From contig CALMBN010000269.1 in the NCBI GenBank assembly GCA_937860195.1, positions 1 to 9,644 of the forward strand: a stretch of DNA of 9,644 bases, read 5' to 3'. The position numbers and the translations under genes were made by a program. Shown here in pieces: positions 1-6,597 of this stretch. Source of the stretch: an uncultured Novosphingobium sp. (GTDB taxonomy: Bacteria > Pseudomonadota > Alphaproteobacteria > Sphingomonadales > Sphingomonadaceae). Numbering within the stretch: the first letter of the stretch is position 1; each line of letters starts with the position of its first letter. Below the pieces are notes generated by a model. The model made no database searches and was not told the DNA's origin. It saw only the letters and a list, made by a program, of their open reading frames with translations.

Positions 1-767
1 CGGATATGCCGGTGGTTGTCTCGATGCTCAACTCGTATTCGGGCTGGGCGGCAGCAGCGATGGGCTTCACGCTCCACAACACCGCGATGATCATCACCGG
101 GGCCTTGGTTGGCAGTTCGGGCGCGATCCTGTCCTACATCATGTGCAAGGCGATGAGCCGCAGTTTCCTCGCGGTGATTGCCGGTGGCTTCGGCGCTGCG
201 CCCGAGGCTGGTGGGGGCGAGGCCAAAGAGCAGCGTCCGTGGAAGCGCGGCAGCGCCGAGGATGCGGCGTTCCTGCTGGGTGAGGCTGAGACTGTGATTA
301 TCGTTCCCGGCTATGGCATGGCGGTTGCTCAGGCGCAGCACGCCCTGCGTGAGATGGGCGACCAGTTGAAAGCCAAGGGTGTATCGGTCAAATACGCGAT
401 CCACCCGGTGGCGGGGCGGATGCCGGGCCACATGAACGTGCTGCTGGCCGAGGCGAATGTGCCTTATGATGAAGTCTTCGAACTGGAGGACATCAACTCC
501 GAATTCGGCCAGTGCGACGTTGCTTTCATCATTGGCGCCAATGACGTGGTCAATCCGGCAGCGAAGACCGACAAGTCATCGCCGATTTTCGGGATGCCAG
601 TGTTCGACGTGGGCAACGCCAAGACTGTGATGTTCGTCAAGCGCAGCATGGGCGGCACCGGCTATTCCGGGGTCGACAATGATGTGTTCTATCTGGACCA
701 GACCATGATGCTGCTGGCCGATGCAAAGAAGATGGTCGATGATATCGTCAAGGCACTGGCGCACTAA
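1..767 (+). CDS. pntB: NAD(P) transhydrogenase subunit beta, C-terminal part (5' end outside window)
   Basis: This is the last ~255 residues of PntB, the inner-membrane subunit that couples proton flow to hydride transfer from NADH to NADP+. The reading frame is open to the window edge (first full codon at 3). The ATG at 6 is internal, because the family is usually about 460-480 residues. The visible part starts in the last membrane helices (a hydrophobic stretch around bases 40-180). After a Gly/Glu-rich linker comes the soluble NADP-binding domain III. Its marks are the Rossmann-like [13 protein letters not shown] motif, [30 protein letters not shown] and the C-terminal [14 protein letters not shown]. 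All are strongly conserved in PntB. The stop is TAA at 765-767. pntA genes would be expected upstream. Nothing looks damaged. Confidence 0.96.
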   Translation, partial: DMPVVVSMLNSYSGWAAAAMGFTLHNTAMIITGALVGSSGAILSYIMCKAMSRSFLAVIAGGFGAAPEAGGGEAKEQRPWKRGSAEDAAFLLGEAETVIIVPGYGMAVAQAQHALREMGDQLKAKGVSVKYAIHPVAGRMPGHMNVLLAEANVPYDEVFELEDINSEFGQCDVAFIIGANDVVNPAAKTDKSSPIFGMPVFDVGNAKTVMFVKRSMGGTGYSGVDNDVFYLDQTMMLLADAKKMVDDIVKALAH

Positions 768-786
768 ATTTCCTGTTCATCCAAAC

Positions 787-885
787 CCGTTCATGCTGAG
801 GTTGTCGAAGCATTGTCCTTCTCTTTGGTGTCCCGCGCTGCGGTCCGATGATAAAGCGGTCCTTCGACAAGCTCAGGACGGACGG
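787..885. repeat. Imperfect palindromic intergenic repeat (REP-like)
   Basis: The arms 787-810 and 862-885 are inverted copies matching at about 20 of 24 positions. The shared core reads cttcgacaa-ctcag and runs up to ccgtt/acgg ends. About 51 bases separate the arms. From memory, this 'cttcgacaagctcag' type of palindrome is a common dispersed intergenic element in sphingomonads and related bacteria; that is recall, not a search result. It lies between pntB and the small gene at 894. It could act as a transcript-end hairpin for pntB, but no U-tract follows, so a classical terminator is not supported. The right arm runs directly into the ribosome binding site of the next gene. Confidence 0.7.
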
Positions 886-893
886 AGGTTGGG

Positions 894-1208
894 TTGAAGA
901 ATTTTCTGATTGTCGGTCTGATTGGCGCGGCAGCAGCCTGCGCGCCGAGCAAACTCGCCTATGGCCAGGTCAAGAGCGCGATGATTGAGGCTGGGCTGTC
1001 TGACAAGAACGCCGCCTGCATGGCAACGCGGATGACTGACCGGCTGTCGCTGATTCAGTTGAACAAGCTCAAGCAGCTGAAGGGTGAGAAGCAGAGCCTG
1101 TCTGACTATGTCGCGGCGGTGCGGCGGGTTGGGGATGCTGAGGCATTGTCCGTGACGGCCAGTTCGGCTGCACTGTGCGCGACGGGATTGGCTGGGGAGA
1201 AGAAGTAA
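894..1208 (+). CDS. Small putative exported protein or lipoprotein, function unknown
   Basis: A 104-residue protein that I do not recognise by function. It starts with TTG at 894; a GGAGG at 884-888 lies five bases upstream, which supports this start. The N-terminus has a Lys (K2) and a hydrophobic stretch (residues 4-15) ending in Ala-Ala-Ala-Ala-Cys16. That could be a signal peptide with a weak lipobox, although position -3 is Ala rather than Leu, so lipidation is uncertain. The rest is polar and probably helical. It has two more cysteines, C42 and C95, which could form a disulfide after export. There is a basic, Leu-rich segment (about 50-66). It stands alone between two repeat-bearing gaps, with no operon partner. 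Codon use is like that of its neighbours. Confidence 0.65.
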   Translation: MKNFLIVGLIGAAAACAPSKLAYGQVKSAMIEAGLSDKNAACMATRMTDRLSLIQLNKLKQLKGEKQSLSDYVAAVRRVGDAEALSVTASSAALCATGLAGEKK

Positions 1209-1212
1209 AGGG

Positions 1213-1368
1213 GTTCATGCCGAGACGCGGAGAAGAAAAGGTGTGAAGGAGGCGGGTTTTGGGCGAAGCCCATTGTTCATCTGGCTTTGCGTTTTGGGAG
1301 AAGTGAAGGATCGGGAGTGCAGCCTGCGGCGCACGCAACCTCTTCGCGCCTTTGCGCCTTCGCGTGAA
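1213..1368. repeat. Degenerate inverted repeat in the 1209-1424 gap
   Basis: The left arm begins at 1213 (gttcatgccgagacgcgg). It resembles the reverse complement of 1339-1369, which contains ttcgcgcctttgcgccttcg, with several mismatches and gaps. The right arm is the type of 'gcgaaggcgcaaaggcgcg' repeat often seen between alphaproteobacterial genes (recalled, not searched). The 216-base gap around it holds no convincing gene: a 61-codon frame across it has repeat-like composition and no good ribosome binding site. TTGACT at 1390-1395 resembles a -35 box, but no matching -10 box is evident. Confidence 0.35.
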
Positions 1369-1424
1369 CAGCCCTTCCTCTTGTCCCGGTTGACTTATAG
1401 CGCCGCCCGTTCATCATCGCGCCC

Positions 1425-2627
1425 ATGAGGATCACCGCACTGTTTATCGTTGCGGCCAGTGCACTTGCCCTGGCTGCTCCCGCCCATGCCAAGACCATCG
1501 CTGTCGCCGCCGGGGAAGGCGGGCAGTCGCGATTGCAGGAGGCGCTGATTGTCGCGGAGCCGGGGGATGTGGTGCAGCTTGGTGCGGGACGGTTCGTGCT
1601 GACCGACGGGCTCTCGCTCGACGTCAAGGGCGTGACCGTGCGCGGCGCGGGGATGGATGCGACGGTGCTTGATTTCTCGGGCCAGAAAGGCGCGGGCGAG
1701 GGGCTGCTGGTCACCTCGGACGAGGTCACCCTGCGCGATTTCGCGGTCGAGAACACCAAGGGTGACGGGATCAAAAGCAAGGGTGCGGACAACATCGTCT
1801 ATTACCGCGTCCGCGTGACCTGGACTGGTGGGCCGAAGGAAACCAACGGCGCCTATGGGATCTACCCGGTCTCCAGCACCGGTGTGCTGATCGATGGCTG
1901 CAAGGTTTCGGGGGCATCGGACGCGGGGATCTATGTCGGTCAGTCGAAAGCGATCACCGTCCGCTATAATTTTGTCGAGCAGTCTGTGGCCGGCATCGAA
2001 ATCGAGAACAGCCGCGATGCGCTGGTGACCGGCAATATGGTGACGCGCAATACCGGCGGAATCCTGATTTTCGACCTGCCCAACCTGCCGGTGATGGGCG
2101 GGGGCAATACGATCATCGAGGACAATCTGGTGGTCGCCAACGATACTCCCAACTTTGCGCCAAAGGGCAACATCGTAGCGGGCGTGCCGCGCGGCACCGG
2201 GGTGATGGTGATGGCCAATGATGGCGTGCTGATCCGCAGCAACACCATTTCCGACAACCCGACCGCGCAGGTGCTGGTAGTGGCCTATCCAAAGCCGTTC
2301 ACCGACAAGACCTACAATCCGCTGCCGCGCAATGTGATCCTGTCTGGAAACCGCTTCTCGGGCGGCGGCAATGAACCACAGTTGCCGGGCGGCGACATGC
2401 TCAAGGCCGCCTTCGGCGGTCGGTTGCCCGATGTGATCTGGGACGGGATCGGCAAGCCGCCGATGGCCAAAGATCCGCTGCAAATCCTGTCACTGGGCGT
2501 GCCGGGGCCAGAGGTTGGAATGGCGGAGGCCAGTCCAAGCCTTCTCAACCTGGTCCCGCCAGCTTTGAGCGCCACCCCGGCCGGGGTCGGCGCTCCCACC
2601 GCGCTGGATGCCCGCGCCCAGCCATGA
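1425..2627 (+). CDS. Secreted parallel beta-helix repeat protein (partner of a diheme cytochrome)
   Basis: A 400-residue exported protein. Residues 1-22 form a clear signal peptide with a probable cut after AHA (AHA|KTI). Residues about 60-280 are a run of right-handed beta-helix turns rich in Asn, Gly, Val and Ile, for example around VTVRGAGMDATVLDF, VTLRDFAVENTKGDGIKSKG, GVLIDGCKVSGASDAGIYVG and GVLIRSNTISDN. This is the fold of NosD/CASH-type proteins and pectate lyases, but no lyase catalytic set is obvious. The C-terminal ~100 residues are Pro/Gly-rich. Its stop overlaps the next gene's ATG (ATGA, 2624-2627), so the two are translationally coupled. From memory, this protein type (TIGR03805) is recurrently paired with the diheme family that follows, and the pair's role is unknown. 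No clear Shine-Dalgarno precedes the ATG at 1425. The start rests on the signal peptide. Confidence 0.9.
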   Translation: MRITALFIVAASALALAAPAHAKTIAVAAGEGGQSRLQEALIVAEPGDVVQLGAGRFVLTDGLSLDVKGVTVRGAGMDATVLDFSGQKGAGEGLLVTSDEVTLRDFAVENTKGDGIKSKGADNIVYYRVRVTWTGGPKETNGAYGIYPVSSTGVLIDGCKVSGASDAGIYVGQSKAITVRYNFVEQSVAGIEIENSRDALVTGNMVTRNTGGILIFDLPNLPVMGGGNTIIEDNLVVANDTPNFAPKGNIVAGVPRGTGVMVMANDGVLIRSNTISDNPTAQVLVVAYPKPFTDKTYNPLPRNVILSGNRFSGGGNEPQLPGGDMLKAAFGGRLPDVIWDGIGKPPMAKDPLQILSLGVPGPEVGMAEASPSLLNLVPPALSATPAGVGAPTALDARAQP

Positions 2628-3616
2628 AAGTTCTGGCCGCCGCATTGTTGCTGGCTGGTGCGGCAATTGCTGCCCGGGCCCAAGCGCCTGTATCGGCGCA
2701 GGTGCGCGAACGCGCCATCACCAATGGGGCATCACCGCAAAACCTGTCCGAATTCGGTTTCTTTGTCGATCCCGGCGCGCAAAGTCCGGCACCGGGCGTA
2801 ACGCCTTACCGGCTCAACACGCCGTTGTGGTCAGATGGGTCAGAGAAGTTGCGTTTCGTTTACCTGCCCGCCGGGACCAAGGCGCTGGCAGATGAAGATG
2901 GTCTGCTGAAATTCCCGGTCGGCACCGCCTTGATCAAGACCTTCAAGCTCGAAGGCCGACTGATCGAAACTCGCGTCCTGCTCCACCGCGAAACGGGTTG
3001 GCTGGCTTTGCCATATCAGTGGAACGCCGAGCAGACCGACGCCAAGCTGGTTGTTGCAGGCGCGCGGATCGAAGCCAAAACCCCGGCGGGGGAGGCGATT
3101 TCCTATGCCATCCCCAACAAGAACCAGTGCAAGGAATGCCACGCTCTGGGCGATACGGTGACCCCGATCGGTCCCAAGGCGCGCAATCTTTCGGCTGTCT
3201 GGCTGACGGACTTTGCCAAGGCTGGAAAGCTCGATCACGCACCCAAGGTCGCGCGGCGCATTCCGTTGTGGGAGGACCGTGCAAAGGTGCCGGTCGCCGT
3301 TGCCGCGCGGGCCTACCTTGATGTCAATTGCGCGCATTGCCACAATCCGGTGGGGGCGGCTTCAAACTCAGGACTGTTTCTTGGCTGGGAGATTGGCGAT
3401 CCGGTGATGCTGGGCTTTGCCAAGCGCCCGGTTGCGGCCGGGCGCGGATCGGGCGGGCTTGAGTACGATATCGTTCCCGGAAAGCCCGAGCAATCGATCC
3501 TCTATTACCGCATGGCCAACCTCGAAGGCGGGGTTTCGATGCCCGAACTGGGCCGGGCGAGCCTTGACCGCGATGGGCTGACGATCATTCATGCCTGGAT
3601 AAGGGGCTTGCGCTAG
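2624..3616 (+). CDS. Exported diheme c-type cytochrome of the SO_2930/HNE_0200 type
   Basis: A 330-residue protein with an N-terminal signal peptide (hydrophobic 3-18, probable cut near ARAQA). It carries two CXXCH heme c attachment motifs: CKECH at 169-173 and CAHCH at 236-240. Met306 in GGVSMPELG is a candidate distal ligand for one heme; Met297 is another. Residues about 45-165 hold the NTPLWSDGSEK and FPVGTALIKTF segments that I associate with the uncharacterised cytochrome family (TIGR03806) found beside beta-helix proteins. The ATG overlaps the stop of the beta-helix gene, so the two are almost certainly made together and both act outside the cytoplasmic membrane. Heme attachment would need the cytochrome c maturation system, not seen here. 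The electron donor or acceptor and the substrate are unknown. Confidence 0.9.
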   Translation: MKVLAAALLLAGAAIAARAQAPVSAQVRERAITNGASPQNLSEFGFFVDPGAQSPAPGVTPYRLNTPLWSDGSEKLRFVYLPAGTKALADEDGLLKFPVGTALIKTFKLEGRLIETRVLLHRETGWLALPYQWNAEQTDAKLVVAGARIEAKTPAGEAISYAIPNKNQCKECHALGDTVTPIGPKARNLSAVWLTDFAKAGKLDHAPKVARRIPLWEDRAKVPVAVAARAYLDVNCAHCHNPVGAASNSGLFLGWEIGDPVMLGFAKRPVAAGRGSGGLEYDIVPGKPEQSILYYRMANLEGGVSMPELGRASLDRDGLTIIHAWIRGLR

Positions 3617-3669
3617 ACCTTCCGGGCCGCCTCGCCTAAGGCGCGGGCGACAGGGGTCATCAAACCCGC

Positions 3670-3674
3670 AGGAG
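3670..3674 (+). promoter_or_regulatory. Ribosome binding site that decides the racemase start
   Basis: AGGAG ends two bases before the first in-frame TTG (3677) but eight bases before the second TTG (3683). The normal spacing favours 3683. Starting there gives the family-like N-terminus M-RKIGLIGGMSW. Confidence 0.7.
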
Positions 3675-3682
3675 TATTGAAT

Positions 3683-4378
3683 TTGCGCAAGATCGGCCTG
3701 ATTGGCGGCATGAGCTGGCTGTCGACCCAAACCTATTATGAGCACATCAACAAACAGGTTCAGGCCCGCGCCGGGGCCCGTGCGAGTGCACCGATGGTGA
3801 TCGAAAGCCTGGATTTTTCTGAAATGGCGCGGCTATCAACCAAAGAAGAGTGGGACCGGGCCGCCAAGACCCTGGCTGCATCAGCCAGGCGGCTCGAAAA
3901 AGCGGGAGCGACTGCCGTGCTGATCGGTGCCAATTCGATGCACAAGGTCTATGATGCCGTGGCCGCTGCGATCGGAGTGCCGGTGATCCACATCGCCGAA
4001 TGCGTGGCCGATCGGATGGCTGCGAATCGTGTCAAGAAAGCTGCGCTGATCGGCACCCGCAATGTGATGGTCGAAAGCTTCTATCGCCAGAAACTGATCG
4101 CCCGCGATATCGAACTGCTGCCGCCTGAAATGGCTTTCGTCGATCGGCTTGACCGGATCATCTACGATGAACTGTTGCTCGGCAAAGCCAGCCGTCAGGC
4201 CGAACGGGAGCTGAAAACGATTATGACCAATCTCGCGCAGGACGGGGCCGAAGCGGTTGTGCTGGGCTGCACCGAGCTGGAAATGATCGTTACGGTCGAT
4301 GCCAATGTCTTGCCGATCTATGATTGCACCCGGATCCATGCCCAAGCTGCGGTTGACTGGATCATGGGCGAAGGGTGA
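3683..4378 (+). CDS. Aspartate/glutamate racemase family protein with a Gly/Cys active site
   Basis: A 231-residue cytoplasmic protein of the PLP-independent Asp/Glu/hydantoin racemase superfamily, closest in style to aspartate racemase and YgeA. The N-terminal KIGLIGGMSWLSTQTYYEHIN is typical of that group. The first catalytic loop reads IGANSMHK, so Gly82 sits where two-cysteine racemases have Cys. The second, LGCTELE with Cys196, is kept. Two-base racemases use both cysteines. A Thr/Cys pair has been described for an L-Asp/Glu-specific E. coli enzyme, and a Gly/Cys pair is known in arylmalonate decarboxylase. Activity is therefore uncertain: a one-sided racemase, a decarboxylase-like or isomerase activity, or none. 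The start is TTG at 3683 by ribosome-site spacing (3677 would add two residues). The stop overlaps the GTG of the next gene. Confidence 0.88.
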   Translation: MRKIGLIGGMSWLSTQTYYEHINKQVQARAGARASAPMVIESLDFSEMARLSTKEEWDRAAKTLAASARRLEKAGATAVLIGANSMHKVYDAVAAAIGVPVIHIAECVADRMAANRVKKAALIGTRNVMVESFYRQKLIARDIELLPPEMAFVDRLDRIIYDELLLGKASRQAERELKTIMTNLAQDGAEAVVLGCTELEMIVTVDANVLPIYDCTRIHAQAAVDWIMGEG

Positions 4379-5532
4379 AAGCGCGCTTCGCCTGCGATTC
4401 GGCACAAAGCCGGGGCCGGGAATTCCCGATCGAAACCTCGCTTGCTCGCGGCCCGCGCAGTGCTTTTCAGCGTGACCGGGATCGGATCGTCCATTCGATT
4501 GCCTTTCGCCGCCTGCGCCACAAGACCCAGGTATTCATCGCGCCCGATGGCGATCACTACCGCGTCCGCCTGACCCACAGCCTCGAAGTTGCCCAGATCG
4601 GCCGGGTCATTGCCCGCGCGCTGGGGCTGGACGAGGACCTGACCGAGGCGCTGTGTCTGGCCCACGATATCGGCCATCCGCCATTCGGCCACGCCGGTGA
4701 ACAGGCGCTCAACAATGCACTCACCAATTTCGGCGGGTTCGACCATAATGCGCAGTGCCTGCGCGTGCTGATGCGGCTTGAAAGCCCCTATTGCGAGCAC
4801 GAGGGGTTGAACCTCAGTTGGGAGGTTCTCGAAGGTCTGGCCAAGCATAACGGCCCGCTCGGCGTCGTTCCGTGGGCGCTGGCCGAGCTCGACGCGGACT
4901 ATCCGCTGGAACTGGGCCAATGGGGTTCGCTCGAAGCGCAGGTTGCGGCGCTGGCTGACGACATCGCCTATGACAACCACGATATCGACGATGGATTGCG
5001 TGCGGGGTTTCTTGAGCTGGAGGAACTGCTGACACTCGATTTCGTCGCCGATCAATGGCGTGCGATCGAGCGGAAGTTTCCTGCTGCACCGCAGGATCGC
5101 CGCTTGCGCGAACTGGTCCGCAGCCAGATCGGCTTGATGGTCAACGATCTGATCGGCGAGACGGCCGCGCGAGTCAAAGGTTTGGGTAGTGCAGGCGAAG
5201 TGCGCGGTGCAGGGCGGGCAATTGCTTCTTTTACCCCCGGCATGACCGAGGCGGAACGGCGACTGAAGGCGTTTATGTATGAGCGGCTCTATCACCACCC
5301 GCAACAGCTCGAAACCGCCGAGCGGGCCCGCAAGGTGACAGCTGAGCTCTACGCCGCTTTTGCCCAGGAGCCGGCGCTTATGGAAGATGGCTGGCGCGCC
5401 CGTCTGCCCGATCTTGAACCTGCACGAAGCCGCCACATCGCCGACTACATCGCCGGTATGACTGATCGTTTCGCCATTGCCGCCCATGCCAGGGTCTATG
5501 GCCGCACTCCGGAGGGTTTGCGCAATGTCTAA
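4375..5532 (+). CDS. Deoxyguanosinetriphosphate triphosphohydrolase-like protein (HD domain)
   Basis: A 385-residue dNTP triphosphohydrolase of the Dgt type 2 family, which cleaves dNTPs to deoxynucleosides and triphosphate. The N-terminus has the family box FQRDRDRIVHSIAFRRLRHK (31-50). The HD metal site is visible: His68 in RLTHSLEVAQ, His97-Asp98 in AHDIGHPPFGHAGE, and Asp195/196 in ADDIAYDNHDIDDG. The length fits the family (about 380-400). The start is GTG at 4375, overlapping the racemase TGA at 4376-4378 and giving the expected ACDSAQSRGR leader, so translation is probably coupled. In many alphaproteobacteria I recall dgt being followed by argS; here a dehydrogenase-like gene follows instead. 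The 3' end overlaps that gene by eight bases. The exact dNTP preference cannot be read from the sequence. Confidence 0.94.
   Translation: MKARFACDSAQSRGREFPIETSLARGPRSAFQRDRDRIVHSIAFRRLRHKTQVFIAPDGDHYRVRLTHSLEVAQIGRVIARALGLDEDLTEALCLAHDIGHPPFGHAGEQALNNALTNFGGFDHNAQCLRVLMRLESPYCEHEGLNLSWEVLEGLAKHNGPLGVVPWALAELDADYPLELGQWGSLEAQVAALADDIAYDNHDIDDGLRAGFLELEELLTLDFVADQWRAIERKFPAAPQDRRLRELVRSQIGLMVNDLIGETAARVKGLGSAGEVRGAGRAIASFTPGMTEAERRLKAFMYERLYHHPQQLETAERARKVTAELYAAFAQEPALMEDGWRARLPDLEPARSRHIADYIAGMTDRFAIAAHARVYGRTPEGLRNV
5511..5516 (+). promoter_or_regulatory. Ribosome binding site for the SDR gene, inside the dGTPase gene
   Basis: GGAGGG lies eight bases before the ATG at 5525. It favours that start over an in-frame ATG at 5477, which would add 16 residues with no signal before the Rossmann fold. 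Confidence 0.75.
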
Positions 5533-6211
5533 GCCGACTCGTATCGCGCTGGTTGGCGCGACTGGTTTGATTGGCACCAGCCTGATCCGCCTGGCGGTGC
5601 ACCGCCCGGACATTCGCGTGATCGGGATTTCGCGGCGCGAAGCGGCGCTGCCGCCGGGTGCGCGAATGGAATTGCTGGTGGCCGATCCTGCCAATTGGGA
5701 TGATGCGATCGCCGCCGCGAATGCCGATGTGCTTGTCTGCGCGCTTGGCACCACCTGGAAAAAGGCCGGCAAGGACGAAGCTGCATTCCGCGCAGTCGAT
5801 CAGGACCTGGTGCTGGCTTGCGGCAAGGCTGTGAAGGCGGCGGGGATCCGCCAGATGATCGCAGTGTCCTCGGTCGGGGCCGATCCGATGGCGAAGAATT
5901 TTTACCTCAAGGTCAAGGGCGAGGTTGAACAGGGATTGGGCAAGCTGGGCATTACGCGGCTCGATCTTTTGCGCCCAGGCCTGCTGCGTGGTCCACGCGA
6001 AGAGCTGCGCCCGGCGGAGAAACTGGGGATGATTGCCAGCCCACTGGCCGACTTGCTGATGCAGGGGGGCTATCGCAAGTATCGCTCGGTCCGGGCGGAA
6101 ACGATGGCCCATGCGATAGTTGGCCTGACCCGCGAGGCGATGGCGGGGCGGTTTGTATTCGAGCATGACGCGATCCTGCGTGCGGCGCGGCGGGGACAGA
6201 GCGCTCTCTAG
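5525..6211 (+). CDS. NAD(P)-binding atypical SDR / TIP30-like oxidoreductase
   Basis: A 228-residue Rossmann-fold protein. The nucleotide-binding glycines GATGLIG are at residues 11-17, right after the first beta strand (RIALV). A short-chain dehydrogenase arrangement follows: VSSVGAD with Ser115/116, and Tyr127-xxx-Lys131 in FYLKVKGE. LLRPGLLRGPREE (148-160) resembles the TIP30/HTATIP2 and YbjT-like NAD(P)H-binding group, which act on unknown substrates or serve as assembly or regulatory factors. The length fits that group (about 210-230), shorter than classical extended SDRs. The start at 5525 is set by the GGAGGG site, and it overlaps the dGTPase end by eight bases, making it the third gene of a coupled cluster. 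The substrate is unknown. Confidence 0.86.
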   Translation: MSKPTRIALVGATGLIGTSLIRLAVHRPDIRVIGISRREAALPPGARMELLVADPANWDDAIAAANADVLVCALGTTWKKAGKDEAAFRAVDQDLVLACGKAVKAAGIRQMIAVSSVGADPMAKNFYLKVKGEVEQGLGKLGITRLDLLRPGLLRGPREELRPAEKLGMIASPLADLLMQGGYRKYRSVRAETMAHAIVGLTREAMAGRFVFEHDAILRAARRGQSAL

Positions 6212-6250
6212 GCGTTGACTCGGTGGCGCGGTCACGCCATCCCGCCCTTG

Positions 6251-6560
6251 TCGCTGATCGCGCGGGAGAGTTCTGATGATTCGTCAACCTATTTGACGGT
6301 TCATCAGGCGCCGAAGGAGCAACCGCCCCGGAATCTCTCAGGCAAACGGACCGCGTGGGTCGATAGCGATACTCTGGAAAGAGGTGGCGCCTGCTAAAAC
6401 GGGGACACTATACTTAATTCCTTCTCCGACATCGGAGACGCTGATTTGCAGGACCGGAATTAAGTATAGTGTCCCCGTTTTAGCGGGTGAGCCGCCCGCC
6501 GAAGGGGTAACCTTGAACTTGTTTCAGGGGAAAGCTCTCAGGTTTCCGTGACAGAGGGGG
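6251..6560 (+). ncRNA. Tandem glycine riboswitch in the gcvT leader
   Basis: Two glycine aptamers in series. Aptamer I: GCGGGAGAG (6262-6270), P3 stem 6273-6279/6301-6307 with an inner hairpin 6282-6287/6293-6298, GGCGCCGAAGGAGCAA (6307-6322) and ATCTCTCAGGCAAA (6333-6346). Its P1 is 6261-6265 with 6351-6355. Aptamer II: ACTCTGGAAAG (6371-6381), GCCGAAGGGGTAA (6498-6510) and GCTCTCAGG (6534-6542). Its P1 is 6372-6376 with 6552-6556. A leader-linker helix (TCGC 6251-6254 with GCGA 6366-6369, next to TGA and GATA) fits the kink-turn known for tandem glycine riboswitches. Aptamer II carries a palindromic insertion in its P3 tip. The RNA precedes the glycine cleavage genes, where such switches normally turn expression on when glycine is high. 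Confidence 0.94.
6396..6481. mobile_element. Palindromic element inserted in aptamer II P3 of the riboswitch
   Basis: Two 26-base arms (6396-6421 and 6456-6481) are perfect inverted copies, beginning aaaacggggacactatac. The pairing continues outward through gct/agc, giving 29 bp (6393-6421/6456-6484). The 34-base centre contains a smaller 7-bp hairpin (6423-6429/6432-6438). From memory, 'acggggacactatacttaatt' ends occur repeatedly beside IS200-like/RAYT transposases and in small non-coding elements; this is recall and was not searched. There is no transposase and no clear target duplication, so it would be a non-autonomous MITE or REPIN-like unit. As RNA it stacks on the native P3 stem. Confidence 0.8.
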
Positions 6561-6574
6561 TGCCGATTGGCGCC
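6559..6574 (+). promoter_or_regulatory. Short hairpin after aptamer II, possible expression platform
   Basis: GGUGCC (6559-6564) can pair with GGCGCC (6569-6574) around a GAUU loop, with one U-G pair. It directly follows the P1 strand of aptamer II and lies 23 bases before the gcvT GTG. No U-run follows, so it is not a Rho-independent terminator. Control at translation, through access to the weak CGGGA site at 6584-6588, is more likely. The switching partner strand is not certain. Confidence 0.4.
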
Positions 6575-6597
6575 ACACCTGTGCGGGAATTTTATTA

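Noticed and set aside
1390..1424. TTGACTTATAG before the beta-helix gene as a promoter
   Set aside because: The -35-like box is good, but a -10 box at normal spacing is not evident and the ATG follows within 30 bases. Kept only as a remark.
1395..2483. 362-codon open frame on the - strand across the beta-helix gene
   Set aside because: It mirrors the + strand gene and is rich in His/Asp/Arg, typical of a shadow frame, with no plausible start site or domain.
3617..3682. Terminator after the cytochrome gene (cgcctaaggcg at about 3630-3645)
   Set aside because: The inverted repeat has essentially no loop and no U-run, so it would not form a terminator hairpin.
4318..5772. 484-codon open frame on the - strand across the dGTPase gene
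   Set aside because: It is antisense to a clear HD-family gene. Its composition is what high third-position G+C on the + strand produces, and its protein has no recognisable domain.
5378..6235. 285-codon open frame on the - strand across the SDR gene
   Set aside because: It is a shadow of the Rossmann-fold gene, which has the GATGLIG motif and a good ribosome binding site.
6215..6243. TTGACT at 6215-6220 as the -35 box of the riboswitch promoter
   Set aside because: No acceptable -10 hexamer is found about 17 bases downstream (the region reads cat-ccc-gcc), so the promoter cannot be fixed from sequence.
6215..6397. Short + strand frame inside the riboswitch (60 codons)
   Set aside because: It lies entirely over the conserved aptamer RNA. 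Its codons follow RNA structure, and no ribosome binding site precedes it.
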